From Epilithonimonas caeni DSM 17710 (lineage in GTDB: Bacteria; Bacteroidota; Bacteroidia; Flavobacteriales; Weeksellaceae): a DNA stretch of 64,000 bases. Shown here piece by piece: positions 45,613-53,748 of the stretch. The first letter of the stretch is position 1, and every line of letters begins with the position of its first letter. The position numbers were made by a program, and so were the translations under genes. Under the pieces are notes generated by a model, which did no database searches, had not been told where the DNA came from, and saw nothing but the letters and a program-made list of their open reading frames with translations. The stretch lies in contig NZ_AUFK01000009.1 in NCBI RefSeq assembly GCF_000426465.1, forward strand, positions 620,001 to 684,000. Direction: 5' to 3'.

Positions 45613-45750
45613 TTCTGCCAACAAGGGTTTTGCATCAGGCGGGCTGATTGCAAAATTCAACATTAGTTTTTCAATTGAACATTAGTAATAACATAAGCTT
45701 TTGTGCTTCGAAATCCCGCCCGAACGCAAAGCCCCGAAACGTTGTATGTC
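45613..45750 (+). repeat. attC2-like recombination site
   Basis: Outer boxes TTCTGCCAAC (45613-45622, complementary to the cassette 2 start at 44387-44396 at 9 of 10 positions) and GTTGTATGTC (45741-45750, start of cassette 3). The palindromic body is closely similar to attC4 (GGGTTTTGCATCAGGCGGGCTGA is shared in two pieces). Confidence 0.75.
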
Positions 45751-45785
45751 ATTCCCTACCGAAATTACAAACCCAACATTAAATT

Positions 45786-46271
45786 GTGAAAACAATCGAA
45801 AATTCTGTAATAATTTATAAGGACAAACCGCTTTGGTTCCATTATATTTTTGGAGTATTAATCACTTTGACTTTATTAGGCTTTACAGTCCCATTCGTTA
45901 TTCCGTGGGTTTTTGGTTATAGTTTTAACCCAATCCTATTTTTAATTGCCGCACCTTGTAGTTACTTTTTTTATCTTTTAAGTCGCAGGGAAATTGAATT
46001 TTTGATGGCTGTTGTGCAGAAACGTCCAATTATGACTATAAATTCGGAGGGATTAACATATAAAGCAAGTAGAATTTATAAGTGGTCTGAAATAAAACTT
46101 ATTACTTTGAGGTTAAATTTCGATACTAAAAGTTTGAAGATTTGCACTACTGAAAATGAGGATAGATACTTTTTAGAATCGTCGTATGAAATCTCTGAAT
46201 TCAAAGATTTTGAATGTTTAAAAAAAATTTTAAATCGATATACAGAAAACGTTGAAATTTTGGATGAATGA
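45786..46271 (+). CDS. Cassette 3: two-TM protein with PH-like domain, 161 aa
   Basis: GTG start. Two adjacent transmembrane helices (HYIFGVLITLTLLGFTVPFVI, ILFLIAAPCSYFFYLL) are followed by a cytoplasmic domain of about 95 residues. Its pattern (PIMTINSEGLTYKASRIYKWSEIKLITL) is that of bacterial PH-like or YcxB/STM3941-type membrane proteins. It ends 2 bp before attC3. Function unknown. Confidence 0.7.
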   Translation: MKTIENSVIIYKDKPLWFHYIFGVLITLTLLGFTVPFVIPWVFGYSFNPILFLIAAPCSYFFYLLSRREIEFLMAVVQKRPIMTINSEGLTYKASRIYKWSEIKLITLRLNFDTKSLKICTTENEDRYFLESSYEISEFKDFECLKKILNRYTENVEILDE

Positions 46272-46273
46272 AC

Positions 46274-46413
46274 GGCACACAACAAGGTATTGCCAAAAGC
46301 GGGGCTGAACGGCTTCGATTGGACATTTGTTCAAGGTTCAACATTAGTAATTCGATTGAGCTTTTGTGCTAAAAATCCCCACCATCGCCAAGCCCCGAAA
46401 CGTAGGCAATACT
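46274..46413 (+). repeat. attC3-like recombination site
   Basis: Outer boxes GGCACACAAC (46274-46283; complementary to the cassette 3 start at 45741-45750 at 8 of 10 positions) and GTAGGCAATACT (46402-46413, start of cassette 4). The body resembles attC1 more than attC2/attC4. Confidence 0.75.
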
Positions 46414-46446
46414 TTCCAAACAAACGTATTAAAGAAAACAAACACT

Positions 46447-46878
46447 ATGGCATTACTCAATTCAGAAGAATACAATGAAGTTGTATTAATTGGAAAAAAG
46501 GCAGTAGACGCTTTAAAAGAAGACAAAATAGACACATTTTATAGTTTAGTGGAGGAAGCGTGGTTAAAGTTCCCAATTCCAAGAAATACTTGGAACCAAG
46601 AATACAATTTTTCCAAGATGTCGTTTAAACATTCAATGACTAACAGAAATTTTGAACAAGCCGAAAAATGGTTGAATAGAATGATTGATAACAATAATAA
46701 TTTGAATTTATCTGAATTTGAAGTACAACATTATGAAGCAATCTATTTTTTTGAAACTGGAAATTTTAATCAAGCTTTTGAAAAATGGAAATACGTTGTA
46801 AAAGGAGCTGGATTAAGATACTTCGAAGGAGAAGATGCTAAATACAAGAACTTCTATAAGAATGGAGGTCGTTTATAG
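46447..46878 (+). CDS. Cassette 4: small soluble protein, 143 aa
   Basis: I place the start at ATG 46447 (MALLNSEEYNEVV), since the sequence upstream of it is the attC3 site. Mostly helical with TPR-like character (FEQAEKWLNRMIDN; FFETGNFNQAFEKWKYVV). No enzyme motif. Such small helical proteins in cassettes sometimes act as immunity proteins, but this is only a possibility. The gene ends 18 bp before attC4. Confidence 0.7.
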   Translation: MALLNSEEYNEVVLIGKKAVDALKEDKIDTFYSLVEEAWLKFPIPRNTWNQEYNFSKMSFKHSMTNRNFEQAEKWLNRMIDNNNNLNLSEFEVQHYEAIYFFETGNFNQAFEKWKYVVKGAGLRYFEGEDAKYKNFYKNGGRL

Positions 46879-46896
46879 AAAACTAAATGATAAAAT

Positions 46897-47041
46897 AGTA
46901 CTGCCTACAACAAGGGTTTTGCATCAGGCGGGCTGAAGTGCAAAATTTGGGCGGTAGTTTTTCAATTGAACTTAGTAATAAAACGAGCTTTTATGTTTCG
47001 ATAAGCCGCCCGAAAGCAAAGCCCGAAAACATAGGCAATTT
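46897..47041 (+). repeat. attC4-like recombination site
   Basis: Outer boxes AGTACTGCCTAC (46897-46908; complementary to the cassette 4 start at 46402-46413 at 11 of 12 positions) and ATAGGCAATT (47031-47040, start of the next unit). Body shared with attC2. Confidence 0.75.
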
Positions 47042-47070
47042 TATAGACAACCCTCACTAACGACAAGTGA

Positions 47071-47835
47071 ATGAAATTTGACAAATATATTCCCTCAGAA
47101 CGACTAAAACCCTACATCAAATATTTTGTAGTGTCGGAGAACGAATTGGAAAATGAGTACAAAGTCTTTCCGTCTTCAGGTTTGGTTATCGGTTTTCAGT
47201 ACAAAGGACAGCTTGCAACTGTGAAAGAAAATATCGAATGTAAACTGACAACAGCAGGAATTACGGGAATTACTGACGGTTACAAAATTTTCAAAAACTC
47301 ACAAAATATCGGAACAATACTGGTTTACTTTACTGAAATTGGTTTTACTCATTTTGCTTCACATCCTGCCAACGAGCTTTTTAATTTAAGTCTTTCGCTT
47401 GACTATATTTTTGATAAAAACAATGTAACTGAAGTTGAAGAACAGTTGGTCATCGCTACTACAGACAAGCAAAGAATCAAAATTATTGAGTTTTTCTTAA
47501 TTTCTCACCTCAAAGACATTGAAACCGATAAATTAATTCTGGAAGCGGTTAAACTCATCTATCAGAGCAATGGGACCATCCGTATAAAAGAATTGAGTGA
47601 CAAGCTATTTATCAGTCAAAGTCCGTTTGAAAAGCGTTTTAGGAAAGTGGTGGGGACAACTGCCAAAAAATTTGCTTCCATTGTCCGTTTCAACACGGTT
47701 CTTGAAAATCTGAACGAAACGAAATCCTTAACTGAAATCTGTTACGAAAATAATTTTTTCGATCAGGCTCATTTCATCAAAGACTTCAAAAAATTTACAG
47801 GTGACACACCGGAAAATTTCAAACGTTTTCTGTGA
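47071..47835 (+). CDS. AraC-family transcriptional regulator
   Basis: The 254-residue regulator has an N-terminal sensor-like domain (SERLKPYIKYFVVSENELEN, beginning like DUF6597-type regulators). The C-terminal AraC HTH pair (about 155-252) contains IRIKELSDKLFISQSPFEKRFRKVVG and ICYENNFFDQAHFIKDFKKFTGDTPENFKR. It would control nearby genes such as the downstream DUF1398 lipoprotein, 37 to 150 bp away. No attC-like complement of its first bases was found downstream, so the end of cassette 5 is not clear. Confidence 0.85.
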   Translation: MKFDKYIPSERLKPYIKYFVVSENELENEYKVFPSSGLVIGFQYKGQLATVKENIECKLTTAGITGITDGYKIFKNSQNIGTILVYFTEIGFTHFASHPANELFNLSLSLDYIFDKNNVTEVEEQLVIATTDKQRIKIIEFFLISHLKDIETDKLILEAVKLIYQSNGTIRIKELSDKLFISQSPFEKRFRKVVGTTAKKFASIVRFNTVLENLNETKSLTEICYENNFFDQAHFIKDFKKFTGDTPENFKRFL

Positions 47836-47986
47836 GATGAAAGAATAAAATTGTTATTGTACACTAATAAATATGCAACAATTTTTACTAAATTCCATTT
47901 GTACACTTTGGCAAAAAAAACGATTTTTTACAATTACATCGATTTTAAGTAATGCAACTTTGCATCGTAATCATAAAGCAAAAGCA

Positions 47987-48478
47987 GTGAAGAAACTTAT
48001 CTTAAAATCAACGATCATTTTCGCAAGTTTGAGCATTATGGCTGCGTGTAATTCAACAAATCATTTAACAATTAAAAACAAAGAACAAATGTTTACAGTA
48101 GAACAAATTAAGGCTGCTCACAGCAAGGTAAGATCGGGTGCAGATTTTCCGTCTTACATTAAAGAAATCAAAGAACTTGGTGTTACTTATTATGAAACTT
48201 TTGTAACAGATGGGCATACCGATTATTATAGTGAAAATGATTATAAAACGGCTTCCCCTGCAAAGTATGAACCACTGACCATTGCCCTTGAATCCAATAA
48301 AGAACAATTCAAAGTAGATTTAAAAAGGCATCAGCAAGGCAAAACAGACTATCCGACTTTTTGCAACGATTGTGCTAAATCAGGCATTGAAAAATGGGCA
48401 GTTTGTATGGAAAAAATGACTTGCACATATTATGATTTGGCAGGCAATGAAATTTTGGTGGAACAAATTCCGCAATAG
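47987..48478 (+). CDS. DUF1398-family lipoprotein
   Basis: The conserved DUF1398 domain (MFTVEQIKAAHSKVRSGADF, TYYETFVTDGHTDYYSE, RHQQGKTDYPTFCNDC and MEKMTCTYYDLAGNEILVE) covers most of the protein. A GTG start at 47987 gives a lipoprotein signal (lipobox SIMAAC), unusual since the family is normally cytoplasmic. An ATG at 47873 would place 38 more residues before the signal, which is less likely. A cytoplasmic form could start at the internal ATG 48089. Confidence 0.7.
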   Translation: MKKLILKSTIIFASLSIMAACNSTNHLTIKNKEQMFTVEQIKAAHSKVRSGADFPSYIKEIKELGVTYYETFVTDGHTDYYSENDYKTASPAKYEPLTIALESNKEQFKVDLKRHQQGKTDYPTFCNDCAKSGIEKWAVCMEKMTCTYYDLAGNEILVEQIPQ

Positions 48479-48499
48479 AATTTGTTTTTTATATCATAT

Positions 48500-48645
48500 T
48501 GCTGAAGTTTGCACTTCAGCTTTTGTGCTTCTATCAAATTTTGTATATCAACCGAACAGAAGTGCTTCGATTCCCCAACCAGCAAGCGGTAAACCCTTAT
48601 GGCATCCCATAAACGACCATGCTAAAAACAATGACAGCGTTGGCT
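48500..48645 (+). repeat. Degenerate attC-like site
   Basis: Pieces match the attC consensus in order: GCTGAAGT...GCTTTTGTGCTTC (48501-48531), GCTTCGATTCCCC (48563-48575), then GGCATCCCATAAACGACCATGC (48601-48622), which parallels the GGCAAGCCCCAAAACGTTAGC end of attC1. It seems to have decayed or been rearranged. Confidence 0.45.
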
Positions 48646-48647
48646 AA

Positions 48648-48986
48648 CTATTTACCAATGACCTGTTTGCGGTGTAACAATCCCCAAAAGTGAAGTTCGT
48701 CTAACACTTTTTCAAGCGACAAACCGTGTGGAGTAATTGAATATTCAACTGTTGGCGGAAACGTATCATAAACATCTCTACGGACAAGTTTATTCATTTC
48801 AAGACTTTTCAACTCTTTGGACAGCGTTTTATCAGTAATACCACTGACCTCCCTGGAAATTTCCTTGAACCGCTTTGGCTTTTCGGACAATGCGAACAAA
48901 ATAAGGACCTTCCATCTTCCTTCGATCGCTTCAATAGCATCTTTTATGGACAACATGGTCTTGGGGCAACCAGCTTTGGATAGCAT
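48648..48986 (-). CDS. HxlR-family transcriptional regulator
   Basis: A 112-residue winged-helix regulator. It shows an N-terminal Cys (GCPKTM, often redox-sensing in this family), then the HxlR core AIEGRWKVLILFALSEKPKRFKEIS and SGITDKTLSKELKSLEMNKLVRRDVYDTFPPTVEYSITPHG. It is divergent from a DoxX gene across a 112-bp region with palindromic operator-like boxes, so it probably controls that gene and itself. Confidence 0.9.
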   Translation of the reverse strand: MLSKAGCPKTMLSIKDAIEAIEGRWKVLILFALSEKPKRFKEISREVSGITDKTLSKELKSLEMNKLVRRDVYDTFPPTVEYSITPHGLSLEKVLDELHFWGLLHRKQVIGK

Positions 48987-49006
48987 AAATTTTAAACTTT
49001 TACATT

Positions 49007-49059
49007 ACTTTCCATATGGATAGTGCTTTCCAAACAGGAAGTAATATCATTTGGATAGT
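49007..49059. promoter_or_regulatory. Candidate HxlR operator between divergent genes
   Basis: Near-perfect palindrome ACTTTCCATATGGATAGT (49007-49024; core TCCATATGGA) and a second half-site TGGATAGT at 49052-49059. A -7 box TAAATTTG for doxX lies at 49069-49076, so a bound repressor would block transcription. Confidence 0.45.
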
Positions 49060-49098
49060 AAAGGTAGTTAAATTTGCAACATCGAAAGGAATTAAATC

Positions 49099-49488
49099 AT
49101 GACAGCAGAACAAAAAACATTCAACATTATCCTCTGGGTTGCACAAGTACTTTTAGCTTTGACTTTTGTCTGGGCGGGTTTTATGAAAATATTTAAGCCC
49201 GAAGACCTACCATTCGTTTGGGTAAAAGACAATCCCAACCTTGCTTTATTTACAGGTGTTATTGACCTATTGGCAGGAATCGGAATTGTATTGCCGACAT
49301 TGTTGCATATCAAAACTAAACTGACAATTTTTGCGGCTTATGGAATAATTGCTTTGATGATCTCTGCAAGTATCTTTCATACATCAAGAGGCGAGACAAA
49401 AGACATCGGCTTCAATATTTTTATGCTTTTTATTGCTATACTTGTTGCATGGGGCCGACAGAAAAAAGCACCAATTGCAGATAAATAG
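49099..49488 (+). CDS. DoxX-family membrane protein
   Basis: A 129-residue protein with four transmembrane helices (FNIILWVAQVLLALTFVWAGF, FTGVIDLLAGIGIVLPTLL, FAAYGIIALMISASIF, IFMLFIAILVAW) and the short FKPEDLPFVWV loop of DoxX/SURF4-type proteins. Linked in some bacteria to redox or quinone metabolism and often controlled by HxlR regulators, as the divergent gene here suggests. Lies inside the cassette region, before a degenerate attC. Confidence 0.85.
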   Translation: MTAEQKTFNIILWVAQVLLALTFVWAGFMKIFKPEDLPFVWVKDNPNLALFTGVIDLLAGIGIVLPTLLHIKTKLTIFAAYGIIALMISASIFHTSRGETKDIGFNIFMLFIAILVAWGRQKKAPIADK

Positions 49489-49502
49489 CCTGACAGTCGG
49501 TA

Positions 49503-49592
49503 CGTTTAACAAAGGCTTGGCATCGGGTGGCAAATTGCTTCGCATCAATCCATTGCTAAATTTTGCTAAAAATTCCCGCCTTTGGCAAAATC
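49503..49592 (+). repeat. Degenerate attC-like site closing the array
   Basis: GTTTAACAAAGGCTTGGCATCGGGTGGCAAA (two pieces) and TGCTAAAAATTCCCGCCTTTGGCAAAATC mirror the two halves of attC1 (AACAAGGGTTTGCC... and TGCTGAAAATCCCCGCCTTCGGCAAGC). The outer boxes no longer match a known cassette start. Confidence 0.55.
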
Positions 49593-49659
49593 TAATTCTT
49601 ATATCAGGTAATCGGAAATTATTGGAAAGAAATTTGCTTCAATTTTTCAAATCACGGTT

Positions 49660-50280
49660 ATGAGAGTTTTGTATTTTTCATTTGTATTCTTAGCATTAAC
49701 TTCTTGTGCAACAAAAAAGTACACTAAAGCCAATCTACTTCCCGATGGTATAAAATCCGCCACTGAAGAAGTCTATGACACTTCGAACAATCAGAAAAAG
49801 CTTGTGCAGAAAAAAGAATTGATCTTTACCAAGAATGGCCGTATCAAATATTCGAAAACGTTTGATTCCAATGGAAATCTTTTGCAGGAAACGGAAAAGA
49901 AGTTATGGTTTACAGTAGAACGCTATCCCGATAAAGATCCTTACTACTGCAAAACCCGCTGGAAGCCCGATCAGCGCGAACGCATCAGTTGTTACACCAA
50001 GAAGCGATACAAACAGAACGAAAGCATCTATCATTATAACAAAAATGGAAGTATTGATAAAATCACTGATAACTTTGAGACTTTCAACACGAGTCAATTT
50101 CATTACTCAGACAATCAGCTTTCCAGGATTGTGGTCACAGGAAAAGATAACAAAATCATTGATGAATTGGCAATCAATTGTATAGAAAAAGACAAGAAAG
50201 GAACTTGTCTGAAAGAAACTAGAACATCGTCTAAAACAGATAAAAAACAAGAGATCCTGATCTCTCCGGAATATGATTAG
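49660..50280 (+). CDS. Hypothetical lipoprotein, 206 aa
   Basis: Signal peptide with lipobox (FLALTSC, Cys16), then a beta-rich mature region with MORN/toxin_YwqK-like short repeats (ELIFTKNGRIKYSKTFDSNG, IYHYNKNGSIDKITDNFETF). No catalytic motif. Codon and promoter style is like the host chromosome rather than the cassettes. It overlaps the convergent flippase gene by 4 bp at the 3' end. Confidence 0.75.
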   Translation: MRVLYFSFVFLALTSCATKKYTKANLLPDGIKSATEEVYDTSNNQKKLVQKKELIFTKNGRIKYSKTFDSNGNLLQETEKKLWFTVERYPDKDPYYCKTRWKPDQRERISCYTKKRYKQNESIYHYNKNGSIDKITDNFETFNTSQFHYSDNQLSRIVVTGKDNKIIDELAINCIEKDKKGTCLKETRTSSKTDKKQEILISPEYD

Positions 50281-51755
50281 AACTTGAAAAGACTCTTAAT
50301 AAAATCTTTGTTGATGAATTTTTCCAATGGATAGATTTTCAGGAAGTGGTTTCCGATAAACAATAAAACCAAAACAACCGCCGGTTTGTAGAAAAGATTA
50401 AGAAGATTCAGTTTGAAATCCGGCAGGAAAATGGCGACATTGATGGAAATACAGCCTAGAATCATTGCATAAATCATCTCGATTCCCAAAGGAAAAACCT
50501 GGAATTTGATATAATTGAAAATGATTTTAATAATATTGAACAACGACAACGAAATGGCATAAGCAATCGCAATTCCCAAGATGCCCAAATTGGTATGTCT
50601 CAGAAAGATCATATTGGTTGTAATCGTTAAAACTGCTAAAATAAGCATCACCACAATATTGAATTTATAATACTTCGACAACGAAATAATATGACCGTTG
50701 AAACCTGTCGCTAAATCAAATAACATCGCAAACCCAAGAACCCAAACTACAGGTTCTGAAGAACGTAGGTCTTCTCCGTTCTTCATAAAATCAGCCAGAT
50801 ACGGAAATCCTACAACAATGCAACAGAATAAAACCAGGCCAAGAAAAAACAAACTGAGCGACGTTCTCTTGTGAAACCTGTCCAACTCGTTATAATCTCC
50901 GGAAGCTAAATCTTTATTAATAATAGGTGCAGAAATATTGAAAAGTCCCATCTGAGGAACTGTTATCAAGGAAATAATGGCGTATATGTTACTATAAATA
51001 CCGTTTTCATGAAAATTGATAAACTCACCAATCATCAGGTTATCAATATTGATGGCAATATAATTTCCGATATTTCCTAAAAACCCGAATAAACTGTAAG
51101 TGAAAATCTCACGGTAAAAATTATCTTTTTTGAAATAATCCAGACCAAAATCAGGTTTGATCTGCTCCAGTCTATTGGTGTAATAACCGTAACCTATGAG
51201 CGAAATCACAAACATCAAAAAGAAAAACCCATAGGCCATTTTATCCGCAACGCCTAAAAAGAAAAACAGGCAAAACGCACCAATATTAGCAATCTTCGGA
51301 ACGAAATTTTCAAAGATATTCGGGACGACAATTCTTTTGTAATTGGTCAAAAACTTATTGAAAACTGAAGATAGAGCCAAAACCAGAACCATGGGCAGGA
51401 TCAGGAGTTTCATTTCCCACAGTTTTGAAGTTTGTAACTGTGGAAACAGAAAATTAATCAAAAAATAACCTCCAACGAAAATCAAAAAATTAATAACGAC
51501 AGCCAATAGAGACAAAGACAACATATTGTGATGTTTGCCATCTGCATTGACTCTGCTAAAGAATTTGACATTGGAAAAACTCAGACCAAAAACGACAATC
51601 GGAACCATTATTTCTGCTGTCGGCAAAATGTAACGAAGCTTTCCATAAAATTCCATATCGTAAGGAAAAATGAAAATAGACGAAAACGTCCCCAGCAAAA
51701 AGCCGAGATAACCTATTATCGAATATTTTACACCCTGTCTTGCTACGACGCTCAT
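50277..51755 (-). CDS. Polysaccharide flippase (Wzx/MATE-like)
   Basis: A 492-residue protein with about 14 hydrophobic helices and the polysaccharide-transport fold. The N-terminal VKYSIIGYLGFLLGTFSSIFIFPYDMEFYG block and long alternating membrane helices to the C-terminus are typical of lipid-linked oligosaccharide flippases. It would flip O-antigen or capsule units across the inner membrane. Neighbouring FkbM methyltransferase supports a cell-surface glycan role, although no glycosyltransferase is adjacent. Confidence 0.85.
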   Translation of the reverse strand: MSVVARQGVKYSIIGYLGFLLGTFSSIFIFPYDMEFYGKLRYILPTAEIMVPIVVFGLSFSNVKFFSRVNADGKHHNMLSLSLLAVVINFLIFVGGYFLINFLFPQLQTSKLWEMKLLILPMVLVLALSSVFNKFLTNYKRIVVPNIFENFVPKIANIGAFCLFFFLGVADKMAYGFFFLMFVISLIGYGYYTNRLEQIKPDFGLDYFKKDNFYREIFTYSLFGFLGNIGNYIAINIDNLMIGEFINFHENGIYSNIYAIISLITVPQMGLFNISAPIINKDLASGDYNELDRFHKRTSLSLFFLGLVLFCCIVVGFPYLADFMKNGEDLRSSEPVVWVLGFAMLFDLATGFNGHIISLSKYYKFNIVVMLILAVLTITTNMIFLRHTNLGILGIAIAYAISLSLFNIIKIIFNYIKFQVFPLGIEMIYAMILGCISINVAIFLPDFKLNLLNLFYKPAVVLVLLFIGNHFLKIYPLEKFINKDFIKSLFKF

Positions 51756-51790
51756 AAATCAGTTGTTGGTTGATAGTTTTAGTTCTTTCT

Positions 51791-51815
51791 TTGTCAGGCT
51801 GAGGCTCTCGAAGCC
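51791..51815. repeat. Fragment of a dispersed palindromic repeat
   Basis: TTGTCAGGCTGAGGCTCTCGAAGCC. Related phrases occur at 59745-59805 and 471-540. Confidence 0.4.
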
Positions 51816-51839
51816 ATCCAAAATTAAATTTCCATGACC

Positions 51840-52628
51840 TCAGATCCTTGGCAAAAATATTATATTATTAATATAATCTTTGTAATTCTTCACGTTATCC
51901 GGATTCTGTTGATTCAGGAATTCTTCTGTCAATATTTTCGGTTGTAAAGTTTCTCTGTCCAGATAATTGGCTGAATATCCCCAATCCACAATCTCGGAAA
52001 TCAAAGTCCAAAGATTTTCCTTATGATGGCGCTGCTCCATCTCGACCATCAAAATAGGTTTATATTTTTCAATTGTTTTTCTGGCGCCCCGCAAAGTCTG
52101 CATCTCGTTTCCTTCTACATCGATCTTGATAAAATCGAGTTTTGGGGGATTGAGATTTAATTCATCCAAAGGTTTAACCTCTACTTTCTGAAGAATGGTT
52201 TTTTCTTCATTTTTTTCTTTGATAGAAGTCTGCAAAGTTCCTCTTGTATGGACTTTTTCACCATTAATCACAGGAATCTTGAATTCTGCGACCGTGGAAA
52301 TGTCAGACAACGCCACGGAAAACAAATTGACTTTCGGAAATAACCGTTTCAGTCTTTTATACAATCGTTGATTAGGCTCGAAAGCAAAAATATTTTCAGG
52401 ATTCAGATGTTTTTCCAAAGTATAAACATAAGCTCCAACATTGGCTCCAACATCTATAAAGACAGCATCTTTTGCTAAGGTGTCCTTAATCCAAAGAAAC
52501 TCCGGCTCAACTTTTCTTTCTAAAAGATTATGGGCAGTAAGACCATTCAGCTTCTTGAAAAACCTGTTTTTGTAATAAGGCGGCGAAATATACTGCAGAT
52601 TCTCAGCAAGCTTACTATAAACACTCAT
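51840..52628 (-). CDS. FkbM-family methyltransferase
   Basis: A 262-residue SAM-dependent methyltransferase with the FkbM signatures: IDVGANVGAYVYTLEK (SAM-binding motif I), IFAFEPNQRLYKRL, and LDFIKIDVEGNEMQTLRGA. Such enzymes methylate sugars or small molecules, often in polysaccharide loci. It is near a flippase gene of the same strand, 84 bp away, so the two may be linked. Confidence 0.88.
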   Translation of the reverse strand: MSVYSKLAENLQYISPPYYKNRFFKKLNGLTAHNLLERKVEPEFLWIKDTLAKDAVFIDVGANVGAYVYTLEKHLNPENIFAFEPNQRLYKRLKRLFPKVNLFSVALSDISTVAEFKIPVINGEKVHTRGTLQTSIKEKNEEKTILQKVEVKPLDELNLNPPKLDFIKIDVEGNEMQTLRGARKTIEKYKPILMVEMEQRHHKENLWTLISEIVDWGYSANYLDRETLQPKILTEEFLNQQNPDNVKNYKDYINNIIFLPRI

Positions 52629-52789
52629 CGATTTTTGTCATAAAGAAAAGAACGACAAAGAAAAGGCATTTATTTCACAAATCATAAATTTTTGTTAAGA
52701 GAATGTTTTTTTAGGAATTTAAACGCAAAGTTTTTTTCATCAATATTGGGATATTTTATGGTTCGCAAAGGCACTTCCGCTCAGCAATT

Positions 52790-53656
52790 TTATTTGAAGA
52801 AAAATTTACTCTTGATATAATCCCTACTTATTTTTATGCTTTCAAAAATATCTTTATCACTGGAATCCTGTTCCAGAAACCAATATTTGAGACCTGCTTT
52901 TTCCTTGACTTCGAAAATTGTTTTAAAATCAATGGTTCCGTTTCCAACCTCAGCGAAATCTTTGGTTTTGGCTTTCATATCCTTCACATGCCACAGAGGA
53001 AATCTTTTTGGATATTTTTCAAAATACTCCAAAGGATCGAATCCAGCTTTTGAAATCCAATAAAGGTCAAGTTCCATTTTCACCAGATCAGGATTAGTAT
53101 TCTCTAAAATGAAATCATAAACCGTTTTATCACCGAATTTCTCAAATTCAAAATCGTGATTGTGATAAGCAAAACCGATTCCCGATCGATTTGTTATTTC
53201 GCCTGATTTATCAAGTAGTTCCGGAAGTTTTTTATAATGTTCCGAAGTCCTTTCCTCCTCAAAAAGATAAGAACAAACCATATATTTTGAACCGATGAAA
53301 TACAGATCTTCAACCGATTGCTCCCATTCATTCAAAAGTGTGCCTTTCGTGTTGTGCACAATTCCGGTGGTGTGATGCGAACTGATAACTTCCAAACCAA
53401 CATTTTTGAGAATCGATTGAAATTCTGTTCTGGATTTTCCAAAGAATTTTCCATCATAACCGTAGATCTCGAGCTGCTTAAAACCCAATTCTGCCAAGCG
53501 TTCCAAGGATTTTTCCAAGTTGTCGGCAATTGCATCTCGAATCGTATAAAGTTGAATGGCAAAAGGTTTTCTGTTATCCATAAGATCTGAAGTTCCGCAA
53601 GCATATAAACCCAAAAATCCCAATCCGGACAAGCTTATAAAATCTTTTCTGTTCAT
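52790..53656 (-). CDS. Sugar phosphate isomerase/epimerase-like (TIM barrel) lipoprotein
   Basis: The 288-residue protein begins with a signal sequence (DFISLSGLGFLGLYACG), with a lipobox-like Cys or a TAT-like start. The xylose-isomerase-like TIM barrel follows: PFAIQLYTIRDAI, GFKQLEIYGYDG, YHNHDFEF (metal-binding His region), MELDLYWISKAG and HVKDMKAK. Metal-dependent sugar isomerase or dehydratase activity in the periplasm is likely; substrate unknown. Confidence 0.85.
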   Translation of the reverse strand: MNRKDFISLSGLGFLGLYACGTSDLMDNRKPFAIQLYTIRDAIADNLEKSLERLAELGFKQLEIYGYDGKFFGKSRTEFQSILKNVGLEVISSHHTTGIVHNTKGTLLNEWEQSVEDLYFIGSKYMVCSYLFEEERTSEHYKKLPELLDKSGEITNRSGIGFAYHNHDFEFEKFGDKTVYDFILENTNPDLVKMELDLYWISKAGFDPLEYFEKYPKRFPLWHVKDMKAKTKDFAEVGNGTIDFKTIFEVKEKAGLKYWFLEQDSSDKDIFESIKISRDYIKSKFFFK

Positions 53657-53715
53657 TTTTGATTTTTCGATTGTTTAAAGGTATCTATATTTTTTGAATT
53701 GCCGTAACAAAAAAA

Positions 53716-53733
53716 CCTGTCGGGAATGGCAGG
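53716..53733 (-). terminator. Weak terminator
   Basis: CCTGTC/GGCAGG stem with a 6-nt loop, T-rich on the minus strand beyond the stem. It serves the 66-aa gene. Confidence 0.45.
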
Positions 53734-53748
53734 CTTTGAGAAAGAAAA

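Larger units (their letters stand above)
41932..49592. mobile_element. Chromosomal integron-like element with attC-like cassette array
   Basis: Order: recombinase (minus) - attI-like/promoter region - cassette 1 (two genes) - attC1 - cassette 2 - attC2 - cassette 3 - attC3 - cassette 4 - attC4 - AraC and DUF1398 genes - degenerate site - HxlR/DoxX genes - degenerate site. The sites share a long palindromic body, while their outer boxes match the start of the same cassette. Cassette genes are short and unrelated and lie on the plus strand, except hxlR. This is the defining layout of an integron. Confidence 0.75.
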
